Positions 52,591 to 61,342 of a DNA stretch of 64,000 bases are shown piece after piece. The notes below the pieces were generated by a model that was not told the origin of the DNA, searched no databases, and worked only from the letters and a program-made list of their open reading frames with translations. The stretch spans positions 862,001-926,000 of the forward strand of contig NZ_CP129016.1 in assembly GCF_020524085.2 (NCBI RefSeq), given 5' to 3'. Position 1 is the stretch's first letter; each line of letters opens with the position of its first letter. The position numbers were made by a program, and so were the translations under genes. The stretch is from Halobacillus litoralis (GTDB lineage Bacteria; Bacillota; Bacilli; Bacillales; Halobacillaceae).

Positions 52591-52792
52591 ATTGGTTTCC
52601 CTCCTGTGATGATGGTGGCGGCGCTAATTTAGTTTCTTTCACTTCTTCCTTGTACAACAGATAACCAGGTAAACACACCAGGTTCACAAGAAAAATATAT
52701 ATCAATAATTTAGCTAACCAGTCGATGACGAACACGGTTGATAAAAAAACGAGAGCAACGATGAATAGTGGGGATACATATGCGTAAATCAT
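52562..52792 (-). CDS. Small membrane protein preceding DUF3231
   Basis: 76 residues, unrecognised. Two hydrophobic segments (SPLFIVALVFLSTVFVI and LLIYIFLVNLVCLPGYLL) then a charged, proline-rich tail. ATG 52792 follows AAGGAGG at 7 nt. Its end overlaps the DUF3231 start, so the two are coupled; together with the next membrane gene this is a three-gene unit, divergent from the ger operon. Confidence 0.65.
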   Translation of the reverse strand: MIYAYVSPLFIVALVFLSTVFVIDWLAKLLIYIFLVNLVCLPGYLLYKEEVKETKLAPPPSSQEGNQYVPKNSDSQ

Positions 52793-52895
52793 GGTTCGTC
52801 CTCCTTGTCTTTTTATACTTTCCGTACAGGTATAAATTATTACGAAAAGAGGATGATAGGAGAAAGAAGTCAGACTAGTAATAAAGGAGTTCGTC

Positions 52896-54407
52896 ATGTG
52901 GAAATGGAAGCGGAAAGAAAAACAGCAGCCAGAAAAGCAACAACCAACGAAGAAGCAGAGCGGCTCTCTTTCTGAATTTATTCAAGCGATGAAACAATCG
53001 GAGGATTTCGTTCATTACAAATTAAGTGGTAGTACGAGATGTACGATTTCGTATTTGAAAACCATGTGTGACTCGAAAATTTTAAATCGCAGTGTTTTAT
53101 CGACTTTGAATAGTGAATCGTTACACACGCTGCATGACATGAAAGAAAGAATTCCTGTTGAGAATATACGTGTGACATCAAAACTGGATTTAATTGAAGA
53201 GAAAGTCATGTTCGGCTACATCATGATTCAGATGAACGAAAAGGAAGAGGAAGTGCTTTTAATTCCGGCCATTTCCTTAGAATCAAGGGATGTCAGTATT
53301 CCAGAAGTGGAATTTAGTGTGGTAGGTCCTAAAGAGGCATTCGTGGAAACACTGAACACGAATATCAATCTTATTCGTAAGCGCCTGCCTTTGCCACAGC
53401 TGACCGTTAAAGAAACGAACATTGGCAAAGTGACTAAAACTCGTGTCGCCGTCGTTTATATCGATGGAGTGGTAAACCAGGATAATGTAGATACAGTGGA
53501 ACAGAGACTGAAAGGGATTGAAATTGATCAGTTGGTGGACAGTTCGTTTGTGACACAAATTATTGCTGATAATTCCAATTCGCCTTTTCCGCAGTTGTTG
53601 GATACGGAGAGGCCGGACCGTGTCGTGTCTAACCTGGTAGAGGGGAAAATAGCTATTCTCGTAGATGGGTCACCGCATGCGTTGACCTGTCCGACAACAG
53701 TCGTTGAATTTTTCGGGGCGTCTGATGATTATTTTCTTCCTTGGCATTTAGCGACGGCTTTTCGTTTGATTCGATTATTTGCTGTCATTTTTTCTGTTTT
53801 GAGTACACCTTTATATGTAGCTGTGCTCACCTATCATCATGAAATGATTCCAGCTGCTTTGATGGCGACCATAGTCTCCTCCCGTTCCGATATTCCCTTT
53901 CCACCGATACTGGAAGTGATTGTCCTGGAATTGGCGATCGAATTGTTACGTGAGGCCGGAGCCAGACTTCCGACGAAGATCGGCCAAACGATCGGTATCG
54001 TAGGAGGTATCGTCATTGGTACCGCTGCAGTAGATGCGGGACTTACGAGTAATGTGCTGTTAATCATCGTCGCTCTTAGTGCCCTTGCTTCCTTTACAAC
54101 ACCTGTTTATCAAATCGGTAATACGATTCGCCTCATTCGTTTTCCTTTTATTATTGGTGCACAGCTCTGGGGGCTTGTGGGGGTTTCGATGTGTATGGTT
54201 TTTTTCATTGGTCATCTCATCAAATTACAATCCATTGGACGTCCTTTTTTCGAACCTCTCTATCCACTGAGAATCAAAGATTTGAAGGATGCCTTTATTC
54301 GCCTGCCTTTTAATAAGCAGACAGAACGACCTGTTCTAATGAGAACAGAAGATCCACAACGGATGAACCCATCACGTGTGAGTGCAAAGAGGGATATCGA
54401 TGAATAA
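52896..54407 (+). CDS. Spore germination receptor subunit A (GerAA/GerKA type)
   Basis: 503 residues. Hydrophilic N-terminal domain (about 1-300, with the long Gln/Lys start), then five to six membrane segments: LIRLFAVIFSVLSTPLYVAVL, IPFPPILEVIVLELAIELLREAG, GIVGGIVIGTAAVDAGL. Typical GerA family A subunit, part of the inner-membrane nutrient receptor. ATG 52896 follows AAAGGAG. First of a tricistron; a sigma-G-type promoter (GTATAA ... GATGATA at about 52830-52858) is possible but weak. Confidence 0.93.
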   Translation: MWKWKRKEKQQPEKQQPTKKQSGSLSEFIQAMKQSEDFVHYKLSGSTRCTISYLKTMCDSKILNRSVLSTLNSESLHTLHDMKERIPVENIRVTSKLDLIEEKVMFGYIMIQMNEKEEEVLLIPAISLESRDVSIPEVEFSVVGPKEAFVETLNTNINLIRKRLPLPQLTVKETNIGKVTKTRVAVVYIDGVVNQDNVDTVEQRLKGIEIDQLVDSSFVTQIIADNSNSPFPQLLDTERPDRVVSNLVEGKIAILVDGSPHALTCPTTVVEFFGASDDYFLPWHLATAFRLIRLFAVIFSVLSTPLYVAVLTYHHEMIPAALMATIVSSRSDIPFPPILEVIVLELAIELLREAGARLPTKIGQTIGIVGGIVIGTAAVDAGLTSNVLLIIVALSALASFTTPVYQIGNTIRLIRFPFIIGAQLWGLVGVSMCMVFFIGHLIKLQSIGRPFFEPLYPLRIKDLKDAFIRLPFNKQTERPVLMRTEDPQRMNPSRVSAKRDIDE

Positions 54408-55510
54408 ATTGAACAATAGCCAGGGGTTAAATATACCTGAGAATTACTTAGTGACACCCGCCTATGTCTTTTTTTTTAATTCATAGCATGCAGGTAGGGG
54501 TAGGAATCCTCGGATTTGAAAAATATTTAGTCGAGATAGCCGGATTTGATGCATGGATTTCTGTATTGATTGCGGGCGGTATCCTGCATGTGATTCTATG
54601 GATGATTTACCGCCTTCTTCAAAATGGCGAAGGAGACATCGTGGAGATCCATAAAAACATTTTCGGGAAATATCTAGGGGGGTTATTAAGCCTCCTCTTT
54701 TGTGCTTATTTTACTTTGCTCGCTTTTACCGTGGTAATCACATTCATAGAGGTCATTAAAGTCTGGGTATTTCCTGGACTGCAAGTCTGGGTTTTTGCTT
54801 TTGTCCTCCTGTGGCTTGTGTACTATTTGGTCAGTGGGGGATTTCGTGTTATTACGGGAATGTGCCTGATTAGCGTCATCATAGGACTGCCAATTCTTTT
54901 ATTGAAGTATTTTCCGGTTGAGGCCGGGCATACGATGAACATCTATCCGGTGGTCAGTCATAGTCTTGCAGAAATATTAGGTGCAACCAAACAAAGTATT
55001 CTCAGCTTTATAGGATTAGAATTTTTATTGATCTATTATCCATTTATCAAAGATCCACAAAAATCCAAAAAATGGGCTCATTACGGGGTATTTTACACGA
55101 CGATGATTTATTTGATCAGTGTCCTTGTCACGTTTGTTTATTATAGTGAAGAACAATTGAAACAAGTCGTCTGGGGGACCATATCGGCATGGAAGATTGT
55201 TGAGTTTCCCTTTATTGAACGGTTTGAGTTTGTCGGGATCGCGATGTGGCTTTATGTCGTCCTTCCTAATATTTGTTTAGGTTTATGGGGAGCGACAAGA
55301 ATCCCCAAACGTGTGTTTAATGTGAAACAGAAATATTTTGTCATCCTTTTTTGTATCGCCATCTATTTCCCTGCTGTTTTAATAGATGGGCGACCGATCA
55401 TCGATGCTGTAAACAACTTATCAGGACAACTTGGTATGTACGTTTTAATGTATATTCCCGTTTTATTAGTGTTGAAGACAATCTCAGATAAAGTGAGGAA
55501 GCGGACATGA
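54400..55510 (+). pseudogene. Spore germination receptor subunit B (GerB type), with a +1 frameshift near the start
   Basis: Amino acid permease-like APC-fold subunit of the nutrient receptor. The open frame from 54464 lacks the true N-terminus. ATG 54400 overlaps the end of the A subunit and reads MNKLNNSQGLNIPENYLVTP; a run of nine T at 54469-54477 puts it out of frame (eight T would give AYVFFLIHSMQVGVGILGF). Corrected length is 369 residues with ten membrane segments. The ATG overlaps the A-subunit stop, as in other ger operons. Presumed homopolymer artefact. Confidence 0.88.
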
Positions 55511-56589
55511 AGAAATCCTGGATTTTTCTTATGATGGTGCCTGTCATACTTCTGGCCGGCTGTATGCCAAGTAGAAGTGTAGAGGAGAATGCTATCGTCC
55601 AGATTGTCGGATATGATGTAGGAGAAAAAGAACGCATTCAGGGAACAGTTTCCATTCCTCAGTACGGGAAAAGCGAAGACAAACAAGCAGCCTCGGAACT
55701 TTATTTAACGGTCGATGCCGATTCAACGAAGGATGTCGAAATACAAATACAAAAACAATCCTCAAAGCCCATTTCAATTGGTAAGCTTGCCGTTACGTTA
55801 TACAGCAAAGAACTGGCTGAACAGGATTTAGGAGATATTGTTGACGTACTTAGTCGAGATCCTCGGCTTAGTAGAAACATGTTTTTAGGTATAGTCGACG
55901 GGTCTTCAAAAGATTTAATAGAAAATGGATACACGCAGGACGAAACCACCTCGAAGCATCTGCAGGGACTTATTGAAAACAACACGCTTCATAATTTCCC
56001 ATCGACCAGTCTTCACAATTTTTTATACGCCTATTATGCTCAGGGGATGGATCCGTTTCTGCCTATGCTGAAAAAACGCGAATCCTTTGTCGAACTATCC
56101 GGGGTCGCGTTTTTTAAAAAAGGATTGCTTGTGGCTGAGGTGCCGGACTCTAAAATCTTTACATTTAAAATGTTAAAAGAGAATTTTATTAAAGGAGCCC
56201 AGGATCTCCCGTTTGAAGGTGGAGCTATTATGCTTGAAAACATTGGATCGAACGTCGATTACACTCTGGAAGGACACCCTGATCAACAAAAGTTTATCAT
56301 CAAAGTCAACTTAAAAGCTGAAGTTAATGAAATGGCGGGCGTCGATCGCAAGGCAAACCCCAAATTAGCAAGAGAAATGGAAGAAAAATTCGTCGAATAT
56401 TTTGATAAAGAAGCTGACGAACTCATTGCGCTATTCAAGGAAAAAAATATCGATCCGCTCGGTCTTGGGAATTTTACCAAAACGAGAAAAGGTGATTTTG
56501 ATATTAGTCAATGGGAGGACAATTACTCTGATCTTGAGGTTGATATTCAGTTTAATGTAGAAATTACGGAATACGGGATCTTCTCCTAG
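55507..56589 (+). CDS. Spore germination receptor subunit C (Ger(x)C lipoprotein)
   Basis: 360 residues. Signal peptide with lipobox VILLAGCMPSRS (Cys ~19). The rest matches the Ger(x)C family: DADSTKDVEIQIQ, SRDPRLSRNMFLGIV and a C-terminal KARK...WEDNYSDLEVDIQF end. It starts 4 nt before the B-subunit stop. Outer-surface subunit of the receptor in the spore inner membrane. Completes the A-B-C operon. Confidence 0.92.
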   Translation: MKKSWIFLMMVPVILLAGCMPSRSVEENAIVQIVGYDVGEKERIQGTVSIPQYGKSEDKQAASELYLTVDADSTKDVEIQIQKQSSKPISIGKLAVTLYSKELAEQDLGDIVDVLSRDPRLSRNMFLGIVDGSSKDLIENGYTQDETTSKHLQGLIENNTLHNFPSTSLHNFLYAYYAQGMDPFLPMLKKRESFVELSGVAFFKKGLLVAEVPDSKIFTFKMLKENFIKGAQDLPFEGGAIMLENIGSNVDYTLEGHPDQQKFIIKVNLKAEVNEMAGVDRKANPKLAREMEEKFVEYFDKEADELIALFKEKNIDPLGLGNFTKTRKGDFDISQWEDNYSDLEVDIQFNVEITEYGIFS

Positions 56590-56612
56590 AATATTGAGAG
56601 CTTCTTAAAAAA

Positions 56613-56650
56613 GCGAAAGGTCATCCGTTATGAGGGGGACCTTTCGCGCC
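56613..56650 (-). terminator. Terminator of the membrane-protein pair (first hairpin)
   Basis: GCGAAAGGTC / GACCTTTCGC hairpin followed by TTTTTT on the minus strand. Confidence 0.78.
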
Positions 56651-56662
56651 AAAAGAAAAAGA

Positions 56663-56707
56663 AGAACTCCACGGAATGGAGAACTATACTCCATTCCGTG
56701 GAGTTCT
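56663..56707. repeat. Perfect 19-bp inverted repeat
   Basis: AGAACTCCACGGAATGGAG and CTCCATTCCGTGGAGTTCT around a 7-nt loop; on the minus strand followed by TTCTTTTTC, so it can also end transcription. Arms are longer than usual terminators of this window. Confidence 0.85.
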
Positions 56708-56722
56708 CTATATGGATTAGAT

Positions 56723-57220
56723 TTATTTCAATACTTGAAAGCGTGATCGAATAAGCTCAAAATAGAGGGCCGTGAACGTCTGGGTAGTTAAGAAAACAGC
56801 AAAAGAAAAAGGGATTTTATACCCGTTTTGGAATTCAACAATTCCTAACTTTGTAAACACCCACTGCATACTGACTCCAACGATGACCCATAGAAGGATA
56901 TAGAAAATGAACGTCTTTTTATGAATGTTGAACATGTCATAAAAATAAATGAAAAAATAACTGAATGGAGCGAATATCAAGTAATAGCAGAAGTCAAATA
57001 ACTCATAATGATTCGTATCATTGAGTGTGAAAAAATCAATGAGCCCTCCCCCAATTGTAAAGTCGAAAAAAACGCCAATGGTAAATCCGAGCAGCATTAA
57101 CAGCCAAGTGATCTCTCGTTTGAATTTAAAAGGAAGCACAAAAAAGAGAGCATAGGCAATAGTCATGAGAATTAAGATGGAAATTTCATTTTTATCAAAA
57201 TTTTGCCAAAGGAAGTTCAC
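56723..57220 (-). CDS. Membrane protein, CBO0543-like, second of a pair
   Basis: 165 residues with five hydrophobic segments (IAYALFFVLPFKF, LLMLLGFTIGVFFDFTI, YLIFAPFSYFFIYFYDMF, FYILLWVIVGVSMQW...). Similar in size and look to the gene just upstream and to the CBO0543 group of small membrane proteins in Firmicutes. ATG overlaps the upstream stop (ATGA), so it is coupled. Function unknown; perhaps spore-related, because the family is common in spore formers. Confidence 0.65.
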   Translation of the reverse strand: MNFLWQNFDKNEISILILMTIAYALFFVLPFKFKREITWLLMLLGFTIGVFFDFTIGGGLIDFFTLNDTNHYELFDFCYYLIFAPFSYFFIYFYDMFNIHKKTFIFYILLWVIVGVSMQWVFTKLGIVEFQNGYKIPFSFAVFLTTQTFTALYFELIRSRFQVLK

Positions 57221-57690
57221 GAGTGCTTCACCTCAATGTGGGTAAATTTCCTGATTATTTTCCATACTCCAATGCTGAAGAAGTGGAGAAACACATAGTA
57301 AACGGTATCAAAGCCCAGGTTCCAGTCTTTGTACGTAGAAATATCAAGAACTCTGGATGAAATGGTAAGCAGAAGTAAACAGATTACAGAAGCAGCGATA
57401 ACCAACCCTTTTTTTATAGTAGATGAGGAAGCACTGTATAAATTCAGCTGTACCATTAGAAGAGTGGGGATGATAACGCTTCGAAAAAATAAAAAACCAG
57501 CATAATTTGCAGGATCCTCCGTTATTTTCACATATTTCAATTCTTCGTTGATGATCCAGGTCCAGTTGATGCTGATGACACTTGTGGTTAAGAATATGAA
57601 TGTATTTTCTATGAGGGTTAAGCGCTTAGGGATTATGGTGAAGATGCTCACGATCAGCCAAGCGCTTACGAAAAATACTGTGAAAGCCAT
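57217..57690 (-). CDS. Membrane protein, CBO0543-like, first of a pair
   Basis: 157 residues, five hydrophobic segments (FTVFFVSAWLIVSIFT, TFIFLTTSVISINWTWI, LVIAASVICLLLLTI, YYVFLHFFSIGVW). A start at 57690 is preferred because AAGGAGG lies 6 nt upstream; another ATG 18 bp earlier lacks it. The tail overlaps the second gene by 4 nt. Function unknown. Convergent with the ger operon. Confidence 0.65.
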   Translation of the reverse strand: MAFTVFFVSAWLIVSIFTIIPKRLTLIENTFIFLTTSVISINWTWIINEELKYVKITEDPANYAGFLFFRSVIIPTLLMVQLNLYSASSSTIKKGLVIAASVICLLLLTISSRVLDISTYKDWNLGFDTVYYVFLHFFSIGVWKIIRKFTHIEVKHS

Positions 57691-57773
57691 ACAAATCCTC
57701 CTTATCATCTCCCCCTATTGTTTGTTTTCTGTACTGAAAATATTCCACTATAAAACCACCTTCCATTGGGCTT

Positions 57774-57858
57774 GAGTTTGAGATTTGGGTAAAGGAAAGT
57801 ATGCGGAGGTAAATGACTCGCTTTCCCGACCCTAAAATGAAAATCTTGGGAAAGAGCC
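57774..57858. repeat. Partial intergenic repeat, copy R7
   Basis: GAGTTTGAGATTTGGG, then GCGGAGGTAAATGACTCGCT, the start of the family core; the remaining palindromes are missing. Decayed or truncated copy. Confidence 0.55.
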
Positions 57859-57885
57859 TTTAAGAATCAGGCGAGAATCCTGAAA

Positions 57886-57912
57886 AAACTCAGAGCAAGG
57901 CTCTGAGTTCCT
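57886..57912 (-). terminator. Terminator of splAB
   Basis: AACTCAGAGC / GCTCTGAGTT, three-nt loop, then TTTTTTC on the minus strand; a parS site starts at its right edge. Confidence 0.85.
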
Positions 57913-57927
57913 GTTTCACGTGAAATA
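57912..57927. promoter_or_regulatory. parS: Candidate parS site overlapping the end of splB
   Basis: TGTTTCACGTGAAATA matches TGTTNCACGTGAAACA except at position 15. It covers the splB stop codon, so part of it codes for the last two residues. Confidence 0.82.
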
Positions 57928-58944
57928 TTCAAGACTTGCTTCGGGGAAGTACTGGTCGATGTATCCACCAAGGACACTCTTCATTTCTTCTTGTTCGTCT
58001 TTTTGATAAACGTACTTTCCTATTCCATATTTACCCCACTTGTATTTACGTTTTTCTTCATCCATTTCAAGCTTTGTCATCGGATAATTCTTTTGGATGA
58101 CACGCTTAGCTGGTTTCGTGAAGCGATGCTGAATCAATTCAAAGGTTAAATCCTTCGTCGCATAATCCGGCAATTTGTCTTGAAGTTTTTCGAAAAGAAT
58201 ACGGTACCCTTCTTTCCAATCGTCGTACAAATAAATCGGTGCAATGATAAATCCAAGCGGATATCCAGCTTTCGCTACTTTCGCGGCAGCCTCGATGCGC
58301 TCATCTAAACGGGACGTGCCGGGTTCTAAGTATTTGATGACATAATCTGCGTTCATGCTGAAGCGAAATCTAGTCCGTCCGTTGTGTTTTGCATCAAGAA
58401 GGTGGTCGACATGCGCGAATTTCGTAACAAAACGAAGTCTGCCGTGTTCCGATTCTCCGAAGTATTCAATGGCCCGCTTTAACGAGTGGGTCAAGTGATC
58501 GACCCCAACGATATCCGATGTACAGGATGCTTCAAAGCGGGTCTCCTCAGGGGCACGCTCCTTCATGTATTGCTCAGCTGCATCGAACACTTCATCGACA
58601 TTGACATACGTACGGATATAAGGTTTGCTTCCCATGGTCGTCTGCAAATAGCAATAGTGGCAATGCCCCATACACCCTGTAGCAAGAGGGATGGCATATT
58701 CTGCTGAAGGTTTTGATGTATCGAACTTCAGCGTTTTTCTGACTCCAACGACAAGGGTGGATTTCGCCATCCGGTATTTTTGAAAATCATTTTCCCCTGG
58801 CAGGTTACGGACCTGATTGTGAGATGTGGTTTCCCGGATTTCAATTCCCAACCCTTCGAATTTCTCCTTCAATTCACGTCCCAACGGGTATTCAAGTGCT
58901 CTAGGCTCAATATAGACAAGTTCTGGCATGAATGGTTTTACCAC
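57916..58944 (-). CDS. splB: Spore photoproduct lyase
   Basis: 342 residues, same length as B. subtilis SplB. Radical SAM motif CMGHCHYC (~91-98), and the family Cys in EASCTSDIVG (~140) that gives the H atom. Reverses 5-thyminyl-5,6-dihydrothymine in germinating spores after UV. GTG start at 58944, 7 nt into the end of splA. Downstream of splA as in B. subtilis; ends at a parS site. Confidence 0.96.
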   Translation of the reverse strand: MVKPFMPELVYIEPRALEYPLGRELKEKFEGLGIEIRETTSHNQVRNLPGENDFQKYRMAKSTLVVGVRKTLKFDTSKPSAEYAIPLATGCMGHCHYCYLQTTMGSKPYIRTYVNVDEVFDAAEQYMKERAPEETRFEASCTSDIVGVDHLTHSLKRAIEYFGESEHGRLRFVTKFAHVDHLLDAKHNGRTRFRFSMNADYVIKYLEPGTSRLDERIEAAAKVAKAGYPLGFIIAPIYLYDDWKEGYRILFEKLQDKLPDYATKDLTFELIQHRFTKPAKRVIQKNYPMTKLEMDEEKRKYKWGKYGIGKYVYQKDEQEEMKSVLGGYIDQYFPEASLEYFT

Positions 58945-59198
58945 AGCTCACCCTCCGATTCTACCCCTCCACCAAAGGCATCATAATACGCTCGTTCTGC
59001 TTCCCCTTCGGACGCATAAATCGCAATATTTTCATCCAGTGGAAAGTAGGTTTCATACAAAAACAAGGCCAATTCTCCTGGTTGTTCAGGATTGTTTACC
59101 ACAGCAGCTTCCTGCACATTGGCAACATCATACGTGTGAGGATTCCTATATATCACATAAACGATGTCTCCTGCTTTGTAGTTTTGTTGTAGATCCAT
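58938..59198 (-). CDS. splA: Transcriptional regulator SplA
   Basis: 86 residues. KAGDIVYVIYRNPHTYDVANV and FLYETYFPLDENIAIYASEGE match B. subtilis SplA (79 residues), a TRAP-like negative regulator of splAB in the forespore. ATG 59198 has AGGTGA upstream. Overlaps splB by 7 nt. The protein is acidic with no membrane segment. Confidence 0.9.
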   Translation of the reverse strand: MDLQQNYKAGDIVYVIYRNPHTYDVANVQEAAVVNNPEQPGELALFLYETYFPLDENIAIYASEGEAERAYYDAFGGGVESEGELW

Positions 59199-59367
59199 CC
59201 AATCACCTGCTTCTCATATTTTTTGCTTCCACCTGTCAGTCTTATCTTTTTTCTAATCGTGCTCATTTTTCCACAAATGTCGACTTTTATTACGACTTCG
59301 CTTGTAAAAAAGGATTATTCTGCATGGAACTAGAAGTAAAGTCTATATCACAGGAGGAGGGTGGAAC

Positions 59368-59892
59368 ATGGAGCTGCATACAGAGCGACTTTGTTTGAGA
59401 CCGTATACGAAAGACTTAGCGGAACGGGTGGTTGAATTAGCAGGAGATGAAGCAGTGGCAGCGACCACTTTTGTTCCCCATCCTTACACGCTTGAAGTGG
59501 CTGAGGATTGGATAGCCCTTCATCAGGACTGGATAGAAAAAGGAACCGCTTATCCTTTGGCGATGATTTTAAAGGAATCCAATGAACTAGTCGGCACAAT
59601 GACGATAAGGGTGGATGAGAAACACCACAAAGGAGAACTTGCTTACTGGGTGGGGAAACCTTATTGGAACCTGGGGTATGCGACAGAAGCAGCCATCCGG
59701 GTCGTGGAATACGGGTTTAAAGAATTGCATTTGAACCGGATATGGTCGGCGGCGATCACTTCCAATCCAGGATCGACGAAAGTTATGCAAAAAGCCGGTC
59801 TGACATATGAGGGAACGTTAAAGCAGGACATCTATCATTGGGGAGAATACAAAGATATTGACGTGTATGGAAGAATTAATAGTGATGGATAG
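59368..59892 (+). CDS. GNAT family acetyltransferase (RimJ/RimL type)
   Basis: 174 residues. The RimJ/L start (MELHTERLCLRPYTKD), acetyl-CoA loop YWNLGYATEAAIRVVEYGF near 110-128 and C-terminal NPGSTKVMQKAGLTYEGTLK are present. Such enzymes acetylate N-termini of proteins, peptides or small amines; the target is unknown. AGGAGGAGGG precedes ATG 59368. A parS-like sequence lies on its stop. Confidence 0.85.
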   Translation: MELHTERLCLRPYTKDLAERVVELAGDEAVAATTFVPHPYTLEVAEDWIALHQDWIEKGTAYPLAMILKESNELVGTMTIRVDEKHHKGELAYWVGKPYWNLGYATEAAIRVVEYGFKELHLNRIWSAAITSNPGSTKVMQKAGLTYEGTLKQDIYHWGEYKDIDVYGRINSDG

Positions 59893-59907
59893 GTTTCATG
59901 TGAAACA
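59892..59907. promoter_or_regulatory. parS: Candidate parS site (weaker)
   Basis: GGTTTCATGTGAAACA differs from TGTTNCACGTGAAACA at two positions. 2 kb from the better site at 57912. Confidence 0.6.
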
Positions 59908-59938
59908 AAGCCCCCCGATGGAATCGGACGGGCTTCTT
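59906..59938 (+). terminator. Terminator between the GNAT and MFS genes
   Basis: AAGCCCCCCGAT / ATCGGACGGGCTT followed by CTTCAATTTT on plus, weak T-tract; on minus the MFS gene precedes it. Confidence 0.65.
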
Positions 59939-59951
59939 CAATTTTAGAGAG

Positions 59952-61139
59952 TTATGTCGCAGCTTGACGAATAGGAATCAATGTTCCTATTAATGCGATT
60001 CCAGCACAAACAAGGAACATAGGCATAAAACCGAAGGGAGCTATTCCACTTACGGTTGTAAAGATCACCAAGTCAAAGACAGAATCCAGAATGGAAAGCA
60101 AAGAAATGGTCGTTGCTCTTACATGTGAAGGAATAATATCGTTGGCCAGCTGGGAATAAACCGGATAGCGAATGGCACTCACCAGTTTCAAAAGGATGAG
60201 AGCTAAAAGAACCGCCCAGAGCTGATTGTTTATTAGAGCAGCCACTAAAAGTGACAGAACGGCAAGGATCCCTGTGATGAACAGGAGATGTACTCGAGTC
60301 ACCCTTTTTGTCATCCACCCAATGGATCGTGCCGCAACAAAACCGATGAGAGCGGTCACCGCGTAGACTAACCCAATTCCATAAACCGGAAGTCCCGCAT
60401 CTACTAATAGTTTTTGATCAAATTTCTCAAAGATAGCGACGGCTGGAATGAAAACAAGGGAGATGTTTATGAACATCCATAGTACTTGCGGCGTTTTTCG
60501 GATCGCTTGATATCCTTCTATCACTTGTTTCACCATTGGCGTCTTTATCCCACCTTGGTTCAGTGGATTCTTAATGAATAAGAGAAAGACGAATTGAATC
60601 AACATGAAGAAAACACCGAGCATGAGTAGAAGTCGGAATTGGTTTTCATGCAAATCTTTAGCTAAGAAAGCCCCGATGATCACCACGAATATGGAGACGA
60701 TAAAACGTGCCGATCCGATCTCTCCCATTGCCCGGTCCATGAGATTTTGTTCATGACTTTCTTTTAATGATTCATAGATAAGCGCTTCATCCGCCCCACT
60801 GAAAAACGTAGCAGCGAATCCTGTCAAAAAGCTGCTTGCGAAGAAAACCAATGGATCGAAGGCGATGATTAATAAAGCGTGGGCAAAGATGCTGAGAACG
60901 GAACCGATAAGAAATGCTTGTTTGGCTCCAAACCGGTCGGCGATGATCCCTGTAGGAATCTCCCCAAACAGTACTCCTATACTGAAAAAGGTCATGACAA
61001 GAAGGATCATTGTTTCATCAAGGCCCCTGGCAAAATAAAATAGCGTAAGGACAGGCTGGATGAAGCGGAAATTCCCAAAGATTTCTGCCCAAAATAAAAG
61101 ACGAATGTTATAGGATGCTAGCGTATTCTTTTTCAACAT
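59952..61139 (-). CDS. MFS exporter (drug-efflux-like)
   Basis: 395 residues, 12 membrane segments. Motif A GIIADRFGAKQAFLIGSVLS is present near 67-86. Closest in general pattern to macrolide/drug exporters of the MFS (Mef-like), substrate unproven. ATG 61139 follows AGGAGG at 4-6 nt. That AGGAGG pairs with an upstream CTCCTGC in a hairpin, and a short leader reading precedes it (see the leader entry), which suggests translational control of expression. Confidence 0.82.
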   Translation of the reverse strand: MLKKNTLASYNIRLLFWAEIFGNFRFIQPVLTLFYFARGLDETMILLVMTFFSIGVLFGEIPTGIIADRFGAKQAFLIGSVLSIFAHALLIIAFDPLVFFASSFLTGFAATFFSGADEALIYESLKESHEQNLMDRAMGEIGSARFIVSIFVVIIGAFLAKDLHENQFRLLLMLGVFFMLIQFVFLLFIKNPLNQGGIKTPMVKQVIEGYQAIRKTPQVLWMFINISLVFIPAVAIFEKFDQKLLVDAGLPVYGIGLVYAVTALIGFVAARSIGWMTKRVTRVHLLFITGILAVLSLLVAALINNQLWAVLLALILLKLVSAIRYPVYSQLANDIIPSHVRATTISLLSILDSVFDLVIFTTVSGIAPFGFMPMFLVCAGIALIGTLIPIRQAAT

Positions 61140-61142
61140 GTT

Positions 61143-61177
61143 TCCTCCTGCATTGTAAAATCCGATGCAAGCAGGAG
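61143..61177 (-). promoter_or_regulatory. RBS-sequestering hairpin of the MFS gene
   Basis: On the minus strand CTCCTGC (61171-61177) pairs with GCAGGAG (61145-61151), which contains the MFS Shine-Dalgarno. Its loop also has TTG / CAA pairing. The fold would mask translation until opened. Confidence 0.6.
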
Positions 61178-61195
61178 ATTAAGCGTAGATGAAAA

Positions 61196-61252
61196 TTAAG
61201 AAGCTCTCCCCCCTGCTGATTGATTGAAACGCTTTGTGGAATTTTTTTGCAT
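61196..61252 (-). CDS. Putative 18-residue leader peptide ahead of the MFS exporter
   Basis: Reads MQKNSTKRFNQSAGGRAS from ATG 61252 to TAA 61196-61198, with AGGAGG eight nt upstream. It ends about 20 nt before the hairpin that hides the MFS start signal. Leader-and-hairpin layouts like this control erm, cat and tet(L)-type genes by ribosome stalling. A run of seven A near its start could hide a frame error: with six, it would run on to overlap the MFS start. No homologue is recognised. Confidence 0.5.
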   Translation of the reverse strand: MQKNSTKRFNQSAGGRAS

Positions 61253-61342
61253 ATCGATATCCTCCTAAAAATTTAGTCCAATTTTATATATTAATCATCC
61301 TTCCCCTATATTCCTCCTTAAACTTTTCACCCTATAGCTCCC

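Noticed and set aside
52830..52858. Sigma-G promoter of the ger operon
   Set aside because: GTATAA and GATGATA are near the expected spacing but only partly match; left as a remark in the gene entry.
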